Source: a bacterium
GTDB lineage: Bacteria > Auribacterota > Auribacteria > Auribacterales > Auribacteraceae
Assembly (NCBI GenBank): GCA_018435605.1
Contig: JAHDNF010000003.1
Location: forward strand, 310,001-374,000
Direction: 5' to 3'
DNA length: 64,000 nucleotides
Position numbers and translations under genes: made by a program. Below the pieces are notes generated by a model. That model made no database searches, was not told where the DNA came from, and worked only from the letters and a program-made list of their open reading frames with translations. Every line of letters starts with the position of its first letter. The stretch's first letter is position 1. Shown here piece after piece: positions 1 to 6,920 of the stretch.

Positions 1-2288
1 GAACAATTTCCAAAAACATCTTTTGGAAGTTTTCTCAGATGTTCAGCTTCCCAAGTAGCTAATAAATGCTTTCTCTCAAGTGTCTGACGCCTGATAGAGA
101 GATACTGATCAAAATTCTTTTTGAATTCCCCACCCTCAGGTAACTCGCTACCGATATCCGGTAATTTTTCATATTGCCTATTTAGCTCTGATAATAAATT
201 TAATTTTTTCTTAAGAAAACATACATCATCTGCTGAAAGAGGAAATGGGAGTGTGTGGGGTATTTTATCTGTAAACCATGAAAAAGCATTCTCATGCTCT
301 TTAATTAACGACACTATTTCTGTCGCTGTTCCTTTGTATACGCCAACTACATGTTCCGCATGATTGTCTTTATCTGCAATATCGATAATCCTATTTCTAA
401 TCCGAGCACGTTCAGAGCGTAAAGACTCCAATTTTTCCTGGATATTTGCAATCTCAATATCTTTATCGTCTTGATCCCAATATTCTTGTTCATACAATAT
501 GCCGTTTACACTTTTCTCAATGGATTGCTTTTCTTCAGGGCCTGAGCCAAGAAGACTAACACACAACGGTTTTATTTGATCTGGCATAAGGTTATGCAAC
601 ACTTTTAACGCGCGAGGTGTTTTTGCTGTAATTAATATTCTTTTCCCTTGAGCTAAAAGATGGCAAATAAGATTGACAATCGTATGTGATTTTCCTGTAC
701 CGGGAGGTCCTTTTACCAAAACACCGGAGGCATAATCAAATTTTTTTATAATCTTTTCTTGCTCTTGGTTAAACAGTTTTGGGAAAAATATTGATGAATC
801 GGTATAGACTAGTTTCTTGTTATTATTATCACTATCTATTTTGCATGATTCATCATCTGTGTAGTCTCCAAAATCCTCACCAATAGATCCAAAAGCATTT
901 GTAACACGTCCGGTGGCAACCACATTACCCTTCATCTTCTTTAATACTTCAACATATATATGAACCGAGCGTTTCCTTAAAATTACCGCCGGCGCCAGCT
1001 CTATTATGAGTTTTTGGGATGTCTCAAATGACGGAATGCCGTTTTCTCCAGAATCCTTTTCAATAAATTCTCCATCTTTTGACATTGTATTCGCAAGAGA
1101 TTTTAGGACTGGTATTACACTGGTCTTATCGAAAGGATTGTCTGCTTGTTGCAATAAATCAACGATGTTTTTTTCATTTTTAACCGGTAATATTTCTGCG
1201 TCTATGATTTCTCGCTCGAGTTTTAATCCAGTATTATCCGGCGATGATGAAATAATAAATTTGCCGGATTTAGCTTCAAAGATAAGATCAATTTTTGTAG
1301 TAATAAGATGCCGGCATAATTGATCGTTTACTGGTGACATCCATTTTAAAAGCCCTATCCCAAGGATGAGTTCATAATCTTCACCGAGTTTCAGTTGTGC
1401 CTGATGTATCGTAAATAACTTCGAATAGATATCATGAACAACTTTCCACCGCACATATTCATCCCGCCATATATCCCATTTATTTTCGATATACGTTTCA
1501 AACTCTTTTGAAACTTCAGGGTAATCCTTTAAATATAGCATCTTGTTTTGTGGTTCTGAAGTTGTATCTTCTGGTAATGAGTTTTCTTCTCTTATTTCTT
1601 CCTGAAGTACTGGATAATCGCTTAGATTACTCAAACTGGCTTTATTTACCCATTTTTCGCAGATTGAAGGCAATGAAGGCATTTGAGGTTCTTTAGCTTT
1701 TTTAATTTCAATCCAAATGTCACTATCATTTTCTTCAGAAGTTCCCCATAACTGACAGTAACATTCTTTTTCATGCGGTATCGAATTCAGCCATAATACA
1801 TGCTCATATTTATTGATGTGCATGATAGGCCGTGAACTAAGGTTAGCTACCTCAATAAGAAAATCTAAAAACCGTATGATTTTTGGTTGTTTTGTGGGAT
1901 GAGAAAAAGTTGTGTGAGTCCTATTTTCAGTTGATTTGAGAACATATTCCTCAGTTATCTGATTAAACGATTCTATTCCATCTATAGGTTCACCTGTGAA
2001 TGTTTTTATACAATTATTGCGATTTACAGAAATACCGATATCATCATTTTTTGATTCCGCTATTGTTTCATTATCTGCCTTCATATACTGAGTATCTTCA
2101 TCTATATCATCAATGACTTCTATATCCATCTTCCTGAATAAATGAATGATGGTGGCCTTTGTTGACTTGGCTACAATATCTTCTAGCAAAACTTCATCAA
2201 TATCTTTTTTTGTCAAAAAACCTTTCTCATTACTCAACTTAATTAATTGTTTTATTCTTTTATTTCTTTCTTCTTTGGCGACCGTCAT
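1..2288 (-). CDS. SF1 (DNA2/NAM7-like) helicase with N-terminal sigma-70 region 1.1-like domain, partial (C-terminus beyond left edge)
   Basis: The minus-strand frame is open from ATG at 2286-2288 to the left edge, giving 762 residues without a stop. Residues ~527-534 are a Walker A, GPPGTGKS, followed by HTIVNLI and a motif Ia-like segment (ILITAKTPRALKVL), as in AAA_11/DNA2-NAM7 helicases. Walker B and the later motifs must lie outside the window. Residues ~10-60 resemble region 1.1 of RpoD: the stretches KGFLTKKDIDEV and LEDIVAK, then II..F..MDIEV and an acidic tail, match the E. coli pattern GYLTYAEVNDHLPEDIV...II..INDMGIQV. No sigma regions 2-4 follow. Residues ~75-520 are not recognised. 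An in-frame ATG at 2304-2306 is an alternative start; 2288 is preferred because GAGAG lies 7 nt upstream. Large helicases of this type often occur in defence loci, but nothing here proves that role. Confidence 0.82.
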   Translation of the reverse strand, partial: MTVAKEERNKRIKQLIKLSNEKGFLTKKDIDEVLLEDIVAKSTKATIIHLFRKMDIEVIDDIDEDTQYMKADNETIAESKNDDIGISVNRNNCIKTFTGEPIDGIESFNQITEEYVLKSTENRTHTTFSHPTKQPKIIRFLDFLIEVANLSSRPIMHINKYEHVLWLNSIPHEKECYCQLWGTSEENDSDIWIEIKKAKEPQMPSLPSICEKWVNKASLSNLSDYPVLQEEIREENSLPEDTTSEPQNKMLYLKDYPEVSKEFETYIENKWDIWRDEYVRWKVVHDIYSKLFTIHQAQLKLGEDYELILGIGLLKWMSPVNDQLCRHLITTKIDLIFEAKSGKFIISSSPDNTGLKLEREIIDAEILPVKNEKNIVDLLQQADNPFDKTSVIPVLKSLANTMSKDGEFIEKDSGENGIPSFETSQKLIIELAPAVILRKRSVHIYVEVLKKMKGNVVATGRVTNAFGSIGEDFGDYTDDESCKIDSDNNNKKLVYTDSSIFFPKLFNQEQEKIIKKFDYASGVLVKGPPGTGKSHTIVNLICHLLAQGKRILITAKTPRALKVLHNLMPDQIKPLCVSLLGSGPEEKQSIEKSVNGILYEQEYWDQDDKDIEIANIQEKLESLRSERARIRNRIIDIADKDNHAEHVVGVYKGTATEIVSLIKEHENAFSWFTDKIPHTLPFPLSADDVCFLKKKLNLLSELNRQYEKLPDIGSELPEGGEFKKNFDQYLSIRRQTLERKHLLATWEAEHLRKLPKDVFGNC
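2109..2264 (-). other. Sigma-70 region 1.1-like domain encoded at the helicase N-terminus
   Basis: This covers roughly residues 9-60 of the helicase ORF. By-eye alignment to E. coli RpoD region 1.1 keeps the G(F/Y)LT turn, the 'LEDIV' core, the paired Ile of the next helix (TIIHLF) and the 'MDIEVIDD' strand, then an Asp/Glu-rich linker. In sigma factors this domain autoinhibits DNA binding and sits in the RNA polymerase main channel. In a helicase it could be a nucleic-acid-mimicking or RNA-polymerase-docking module; that is inference. Confidence 0.6.
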
Positions 2289-2333
2289 TTTTTCGCTCTC
2301 AATCATTTTATATAAGCACAATATTCTTATTTA

Positions 2334-2364
2334 TTGACATATTGTATCACAACCGATTTATTAT
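2334..2364 (+). promoter_or_regulatory. Candidate sigma-70 promoter for the PEP-CTERM gene
   Basis: A perfect -35 TTGACA (2334-2339) is followed by TATTAT (2359-2364, 5/6) with a 19 nt spacer, which is longer than optimal. It lies in the intergenic region shared with the divergently read helicase gene. A second, weaker candidate is TTGCAA at 2402 with TATATA at 2425. Confidence 0.4.
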
Positions 2365-2420
2365 AGAAACAAAAAACGTTCGATTTTATTGGCTGGGTGT
2401 CTTGCAAAACAGAAATATGC

Positions 2421-2449
2421 GTGCTATATATTATATTAATGTATAGCAC
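2421..2449. promoter_or_regulatory. 8-bp perfect inverted repeat, possible operator
   Basis: GTGCTATA (2421-2428) is mirrored by TATAGCAC (2442-2449) around a 13 nt AT-rich centre, between the divergent helicase and PEP-CTERM genes. It overlaps the second candidate promoter. It could be a repressor site or an mRNA hairpin 5' of the PEP-CTERM start. No regulator is recognised. Confidence 0.35.
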
Positions 2450-2490
2450 TTGGTTATCTAAAAACGGCAAATTCGAAATATTCAGGTTTT

Positions 2491-3255
2491 ATGAAAAATT
2501 TTATTTTTACTTTGTTTATAATCTTGTCTTTATATTTTACACAGAATATCTGCGCCTCGGTGATAGTCCTGTATGACGGGTCTTTAAATGGAGGCAACCA
2601 AACCCCTGAGGAGCAAGGTTGGTTGTCATTATCGGGCAACCCTGCGTATGCGTCTGCCTCAGGCGGTATGACGAATTATAATACTTTGCATGATAACGCT
2701 ATACAGCTAAGATACCACATAGAATTAGATAATCCGTTAGACAGAGATATCGGGTATTCGTTACGATTCACGGCAAGAGTGAATCAGGAAAATCACGGTA
2801 CAATAACGGTTCGGGCAGGATTTTTTGTTGTCTTAAAAAGTAGCGACGAATACGGAATTATGATCTGTTTCTGGGAAAACGAGATTTTCGCAGTCAGAAA
2901 CAATCTTCATCAGGAAAGTTTTTCTTATAATACGCAGGATTTTGTGAATTATGAAGTTATCATTTCATCCGATTCTTATGTCCTTAAAGCGAATAATAAT
3001 CCGATTCTTTCAGGGGCTTTGAGTGATTATGAAGGAACGAATTGGTATGGGCACGATTATCCCAATTATTTTTCTATAGGCGATTCTACCGGAGTAGCAG
3101 GCGCCAGTGTTGATTTGACTTATATTGAGATCGAATCACCCACTTTTCCCGAATATATCGAAAATCCTGTTCCCGAACCTGCGACTGTTTTTATTCTAGG
3201 TACAGGATTGATCTGTGGTATAAAAAGATTCAAATTCTTTAGAAAAAACCGCTAA
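2491..3255 (+). CDS. PEP-CTERM sorting-domain exported protein
   Basis: 254 residues. The N-terminus MKNFIFTLFIILSLYF is a typical Sec signal peptide, with likely cleavage near ICA-S. The C-terminus has the PEP-CTERM tripartite signal: VPEP (residues ~227-230), a hydrophobic helix (ATVFILGTGLICGI) and a basic tail (KRFKFFRKNR). Known proteins with this tail are processed by exosortase and associated with exopolysaccharide or the outer surface. The body is beta-rich and looks like a lectin/jelly-roll fold (ITVRAGFFVVL, DFVNYEVIIS), but no family is certain. Start at ATG 2491 is chosen because the signal peptide begins directly there, although the RBS (CAGG, ~5 nt upstream) is weak. No exosortase gene is in the window. 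It is convergent with the csm operon, 64 nt from the csm5 stop. Confidence 0.85.
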   Translation: MKNFIFTLFIILSLYFTQNICASVIVLYDGSLNGGNQTPEEQGWLSLSGNPAYASASGGMTNYNTLHDNAIQLRYHIELDNPLDRDIGYSLRFTARVNQENHGTITVRAGFFVVLKSSDEYGIMICFWENEIFAVRNNLHQESFSYNTQDFVNYEVIISSDSYVLKANNNPILSGALSDYEGTNWYGHDYPNYFSIGDSTGVAGASVDLTYIEIESPTFPEYIENPVPEPATVFILGTGLICGIKRFKFFRKNR

Positions 3256-3319
3256 ATCCTTGTCTATTTCATTTAGAAACTTCTAAACTTACGGTTATAT
3301 AGTCGATTTTCCGGCGAGT
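3256..3319. terminator. Convergent intergenic gap with weak inverted repeat (possible bidirectional terminator)
   Basis: This 64-nt gap separates the converging PEP-CTERM and csm5 genes. TTTAGAA/TTCTAAA (3272-3287) is a 7-nt inverted repeat with almost no loop and no U-run, so intrinsic termination is unconvincing. Confidence 0.2.
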
Positions 3320-4870
3320 TTAACGCATTGCATCTATAATTTCCCATATCCTGTTGATAGCGAAATTTTTCTGAGCGATATTGCAAGCGCCTGTTTTTAT
3401 GGTGAGAGCGATTCCTTTTGCGGCGCTGGAGTAGTTGAACAATATTTCTTCTACGGAATCGTTTGGCAAAAGTTTTGTAGTATTGATATCATCGGTTATG
3501 TTGTTTCCGTTGATGGATATGACAAACTCCAGTTCAGCGACTTTATTGAAAAAGACGTTGAAATCGGTTGGGAACGACCCGCGTTCCGGTATTTTTATTT
3601 TCTTTTTAAAATGTTTGGTTTGACTTTTCCCCTCCGGATATTCTTCAGGAGTTAAAAATCCTGTTCGTTCGGTAGATGATGTTTTCTGCATGATCCGTAT
3701 TTCTATGCAATGGGTTTGCGGGTCTCTGAGTTTCTCAAAATTAGAGTTTCTATCGAGTCGAATCCAGCCAAGCGGATAGGCTGGTCGCTGTTGTTCGATC
3801 ACATATTTTCGCGATTTCGGAAATACGGGGAACATCTGTGTTACCACTGAATCCAACGGATAACTCTTTTTGCATTTAAGGCAAAAAAGATGATTTTCTT
3901 TGAATCGGTCTATACGCAGTTGCTGTTTACAGTTAGGGCATTGGCGGGTGCATTTTCCGAGGTCGTGTTTCTGGCGGATATTTTGAACCGCCTTCTGCGA
4001 ATGCAAAGAGGCAAGCATTGCCTGCCAGCCTATACCCCATCCGACACACATAAAAAATCCGGACGTTAACTTTTTGATTTTTTCATTCAAAGAGAAATAG
4101 AAATCGTATCCTTCGTTCATTTTGCATCTGGTATAAAACGCAAGTTCTTTTTCTATGATAGATTGAGAGTATTCATTGAATATCCGTTCCAATGAGTTCC
4201 AGCAGGTATCGGCATTTTCCGTATTCTGATTTTTTATTCGCAAACGTATATTGCCGATAGACGCTTCACCGCATGATATTGTTTCAAGATAATCGGATGA
4301 GGCTTTCTGCGGGTGCGGAAGAGATGTGTCATTGTGCCCGAATTTTTTCCATCCGTATGATTGATCGGATGTCATATTTAGAATTTTTACGTCCGATATG
4401 CCTATACTCGAAAGCGGAAACTCTATATCCTCAAAAAAAACCGTGTATTCCGACGGGTAGGATGCGCTTTTAGTGAAATCCGGTAAATTAAAGGATTCAT
4501 CGTACCAGTGTTGCGGAAATTTGTTTAAGAGAAGCGCCGTATGAAAAAAACCGTTGAATGTGTTTCCCGGTAGAAACGGATTGCCCCATGCGTTGCGCGC
4601 GCATTGTTTAATCTTATGACTGAATATTTTGTCGGGAAAGGTAATAGCCGGCGTTACCTGTCCTTCCTGAGCGGCTTGTATAAATTTGTCCGATGCAGGG
4701 TTGAAAAACGTTTCCTCCGATTCTTCCAGCGGTATGGACGGAAGGTGATACACATTCACAGCTCCCTGAGAAACGCCGTAGTTTAGATGCTGTAGCCAGT
4801 GTCTGACTGAACCTACGTGCACTGGTGAAAGGGTTGTTATCTTGTAAGATAGTTTAGATAGTTTCATCAT
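3320..4870 (-). CDS. csm5: Type III-A CRISPR RAMP protein Csm5, enlarged, with zinc-ribbon insertion
   Basis: 516 residues. Csm5 caps the 3'-end side of the crRNA in Csm complexes. Family marks: an N-terminal TLSPVHVGS (residues ~13-21), the glycine-rich RAMP loop PFLPGNTFNG (98-107), a GWGIGW segment (277-282) and PLGW (366-369), the last normally close to the Csm5 C-terminus. Unusual are a CxxC...CxxC zinc ribbon at C311/C314 and C330/C333, and ~145 residues after PLGW with no recognised domain. Csm5 is usually ~350-400 residues. The ATG at 4868-4870 abuts the csm4 stop (4871-4873), implying translational coupling; a second ATG at 4867 is also possible. It is the last gene of the operon. 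A Cmr-type RAMP is the alternative, but the operon order and the GWGxGW motif favour Csm5. Confidence 0.85.
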   Translation of the reverse strand: MMKLSKLSYKITTLSPVHVGSVRHWLQHLNYGVSQGAVNVYHLPSIPLEESEETFFNPASDKFIQAAQEGQVTPAITFPDKIFSHKIKQCARNAWGNPFLPGNTFNGFFHTALLLNKFPQHWYDESFNLPDFTKSASYPSEYTVFFEDIEFPLSSIGISDVKILNMTSDQSYGWKKFGHNDTSLPHPQKASSDYLETISCGEASIGNIRLRIKNQNTENADTCWNSLERIFNEYSQSIIEKELAFYTRCKMNEGYDFYFSLNEKIKKLTSGFFMCVGWGIGWQAMLASLHSQKAVQNIRQKHDLGKCTRQCPNCKQQLRIDRFKENHLFCLKCKKSYPLDSVVTQMFPVFPKSRKYVIEQQRPAYPLGWIRLDRNSNFEKLRDPQTHCIEIRIMQKTSSTERTGFLTPEEYPEGKSQTKHFKKKIKIPERGSFPTDFNVFFNKVAELEFVISINGNNITDDINTTKLLPNDSVEEILFNYSSAAKGIALTIKTGACNIAQKNFAINRIWEIIDAMR

Positions 4871-5752
4871 TTATTCCATAAAAAAAGGTTTTCCGAAACG
4901 GTAAATGGGCGTATCTATAGAAAATCGTTTGTTTGCGTTGAAAAAACGGATTGTCGAACCTTTCATAACAGGTTGTTCTAATGAGAAAACCGATCCTTCC
5001 CGCATCATATAACAATATTTAGCCTCGCGGTCAGATGAAAGATACGGTGTTTTTCCGCGTCGAATCCAACTTATCTTCGCGCCCTGCAAATTTTTTGACA
5101 ATATTTCTTTTTCAGGACAACACAGAGAAAGCAAAATGCGTTTCTCAGGAGAAATTGAAGGAATCTCGCTAGAGAATTCGGTCGTCTTAAAAGAACCGAA
5201 CCCGACCGATCTTCCCGTTCCTATACCTTCGTCTCCAAGAAATCTAATTGCCGTATCCAGCAGTGATTTATCTTTTTTAGTTTTTGTTTTGACCAGAAAA
5301 TATAAACCGGCTTTGTCTTTGAATCTCATCGCATACGGACGCGAGTCGTGTCGTGAATACATAGTTTCCCATAGTGGATAAAGTATATGCACCGGATGAG
5401 ATTCTTCCGCTATAAAATTGCCGCTGTGATACATAGCTATATTGGTAATAGTATTGTCGAAATACGAGGATAGAACATCTGTGGAAATGAACCATTGTTC
5501 ATCAGCGATAGCCCTAGTAGATGGAATATTCACGGGAAAATCTACGGGAACAGGGAAAAACAAATAATCGTCATAAAAAGGGAATGCTGAGGAAACACTG
5601 AAAGAAAGAGATGTAATATCTTCGTTAGTAATAAGATCCAAATCGCATAAAGCGCTGATAAGCATACCGTATATTGTGTCGGAGTGGATACACGGACAGT
5701 TGCTACGCAATGTATCAAAATAGAGTTTATATCCGTGAAGTATTATGCTCAT
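4871..5752 (-). CDS. csm4: Type III-A CRISPR RAMP protein Csm4
   Basis: 293 residues. Csm4 is the Cas5-like subunit that binds the crRNA 5' tag and contacts Cas10. Visible family motifs are HSDTIYG (residues 23-29), SSAFPFY (54-60) followed by FFPVP, and the glycine-rich loop GIGTGRSVGFGSF (176-188). The length is normal for Csm4. It starts at ATG 5750-5752, 16 nt after the csm3 stop, and its TAA immediately precedes the csm5 ATG. It is identified from motifs and from its place between csm3 and csm5. Confidence 0.92.
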   Translation of the reverse strand: MSIILHGYKLYFDTLRSNCPCIHSDTIYGMLISALCDLDLITNEDITSLSFSVSSAFPFYDDYLFFPVPVDFPVNIPSTRAIADEQWFISTDVLSSYFDNTITNIAMYHSGNFIAEESHPVHILYPLWETMYSRHDSRPYAMRFKDKAGLYFLVKTKTKKDKSLLDTAIRFLGDEGIGTGRSVGFGSFKTTEFSSEIPSISPEKRILLSLCCPEKEILSKNLQGAKISWIRRGKTPYLSSDREAKYCYMMREGSVFSLEQPVMKGSTIRFFNANKRFSIDTPIYRFGKPFFME

Positions 5753-5768
5753 AGTAGTTTTTCCGTAA

Positions 5769-6452
5769 TTATAGCAGTGAATCCGGTATTTTTAATAATG
5801 TGTAATCAGGCGCTGTCAAATTAGATAAATAACAATTTTTATCTTTTACTTTAATTGATGTGAGATGTATTTTAACCGAACCGTAACCGCGCGACCCTCG
5901 TCCGCCGAGATAATCGTCCTGCAGGAGTACAAGGCCTTGAAATATTGTTTGCAGAAAATCCTGTTCGGGGTCGTTTTCGTAGATAGACAAAATTATTTCC
6001 AAATCGAAAAACAGGCCGGCCGGTACACGTTCTATGAGAGTAGGTTGTGCTTTTCCGGTAGTCCGGTCGATATACGCCTCTTTTTTGATTTCGGCAAAGG
6101 GCAGATCGGCAAACGGCATAGATACTGATGCCGATTCTTCGGTCAATCGCGAGTCGCGAAATATCGCCCGCGCCGGTTGTGCTGACGATTGTTTAGCCGG
6201 CATACCGAACAGCTGTTCGGTTAAAGATGGTTGCGATAGCTGTCCTTCGGGGATGCAGGTTTCCAGCAACGAGCGTATTTTGCCTTTGATAGATGAACCG
6301 GGTATGAATGGCTGATGCGTTACCGGATCACGAAGCATAACATAGTCGATAATGCCAATGGAATATTTGTCATTGAAAGAGCTTATATGCAATCCGGTCA
6401 ATGTTTCGATAGTGCCTTTTATGAATAATTTTTTAAGAAACGGTGTTTTCAT
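5769..6452 (-). CDS. csm3: Type III-A CRISPR backbone RNase Csm3
   Basis: 227 residues. Csm3 is the Cas7-like backbone subunit that binds crRNA and cuts target RNA at 6-nt intervals. Recognised motifs: LTGLHIS (18-24), IPGSSIKGKIR (50-60), RDSRL (99-103), the conserved KEAYIDRTTGKA segment (~124-135), ERVPAG (141-146) and LGGRGSRGYGSV (182-193). The Asp in IGIID (D36) is at the position of the catalytic D33 of Streptococcus thermophilus Csm3, so target-RNA cleavage is predicted to be retained. The ATG at 6450-6452 has AAGGAG 7 nt upstream (plus 6460-6465). It lies 17 nt after csm2. Confidence 0.95.
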   Translation of the reverse strand: MKTPFLKKLFIKGTIETLTGLHISSFNDKYSIGIIDYVMLRDPVTHQPFIPGSSIKGKIRSLLETCIPEGQLSQPSLTEQLFGMPAKQSSAQPARAIFRDSRLTEESASVSMPFADLPFAEIKKEAYIDRTTGKAQPTLIERVPAGLFFDLEIILSIYENDPEQDFLQTIFQGLVLLQDDYLGGRGSRGYGSVKIHLTSIKVKDKNCYLSNLTAPDYTLLKIPDSLL

Positions 6453-6469
6453 ACAAAATCTCCTTGGGT

Positions 6470-6919
6470 TTATTTGACCGGTATGTTCAATAAAATTTCT
6501 TCAAAGAATCGGCTGAGCTGTCGTGCGCGTTTGACAATATCCTCGCGTTTATTCGTCTGGAAAACAATCCTGTAACAATTTTCAAACAATGTTTTGAATA
6601 TCTGTGCTTCTTCGTTTCTGTATTGTTCTGTCAGGCGGTTGATACGGGCTCTGGCATATATGAGTGATTTGATATTGTCAGGACTTTTTTGCATTTTCAG
6701 GTTGCGTACCATTGCAAACAGGGTAATAACCAGATCATCGGTTCGCTCAAGATTGAGCTTCCGAAAATAAAACCCGAAGTTGCGTGCAAGGTCGCCCATA
6801 AATTTAGCGCGTCGTCCCTCAAGTATTTCAAAAAGAGTGGTAAAAAAGTTGTCGTTTGCCGATATTCTGCTGATCTGTCCATCTTTACGGTCGAAATTGA
6901 AAAATGATTTTATGTTCAC
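6470..6919 (-). CDS. csm2: Type III-A CRISPR small subunit Csm2 (GTG start)
   Basis: 149 residues from GTG at 6917-6919. Csm2 is the small helical Cas11-type subunit lining the crRNA-target channel. The protein is almost wholly alpha-helical and charged, with the Csm2-like N-terminal segment FFTTLFEILEGRRAKFMGDLAR and a mid region R.N..EYRN. The start is set by AAGGAG (plus 6927-6932), 7 nt upstream of the GTG. That site lies inside the last codons of cas10, whose TGA (6921-6923) ends 1 nt before the GTG. Upstream initiation would need non-ATG codons with no RBS. The tight junction implies translational coupling to cas10. Family assignment rests partly on operon position, because Csm2 sequences are poorly conserved. 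Confidence 0.85.
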   Translation of the reverse strand: MNIKSFFNFDRKDGQISRISANDNFFTTLFEILEGRRAKFMGDLARNFGFYFRKLNLERTDDLVITLFAMVRNLKMQKSPDNIKSLIYARARINRLTEQYRNEEAQIFKTLFENCYRIVFQTNKREDIVKRARQLSRFFEEILLNIPVK

Positions 6920-6920
6920 A

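Noticed and set aside
1-2288. Annotation as a sigma factor
   Set aside because: Only region 1.1 is matched; regions 2-4 are absent and a helicase Walker A follows.
3272-3287. Strong intrinsic terminator between the PEP-CTERM gene and csm5
   Set aside because: The inverted repeat is AT-only apart from one pair, has a 2 nt spacer and lacks a U-run.
3320-4870. A Cmr-type (III-B) RAMP instead of Csm5
   Set aside because: The neighbours are clearly Csm3 and Csm4 with csm order, and GWGxGW plus PLGW fit Csm5.
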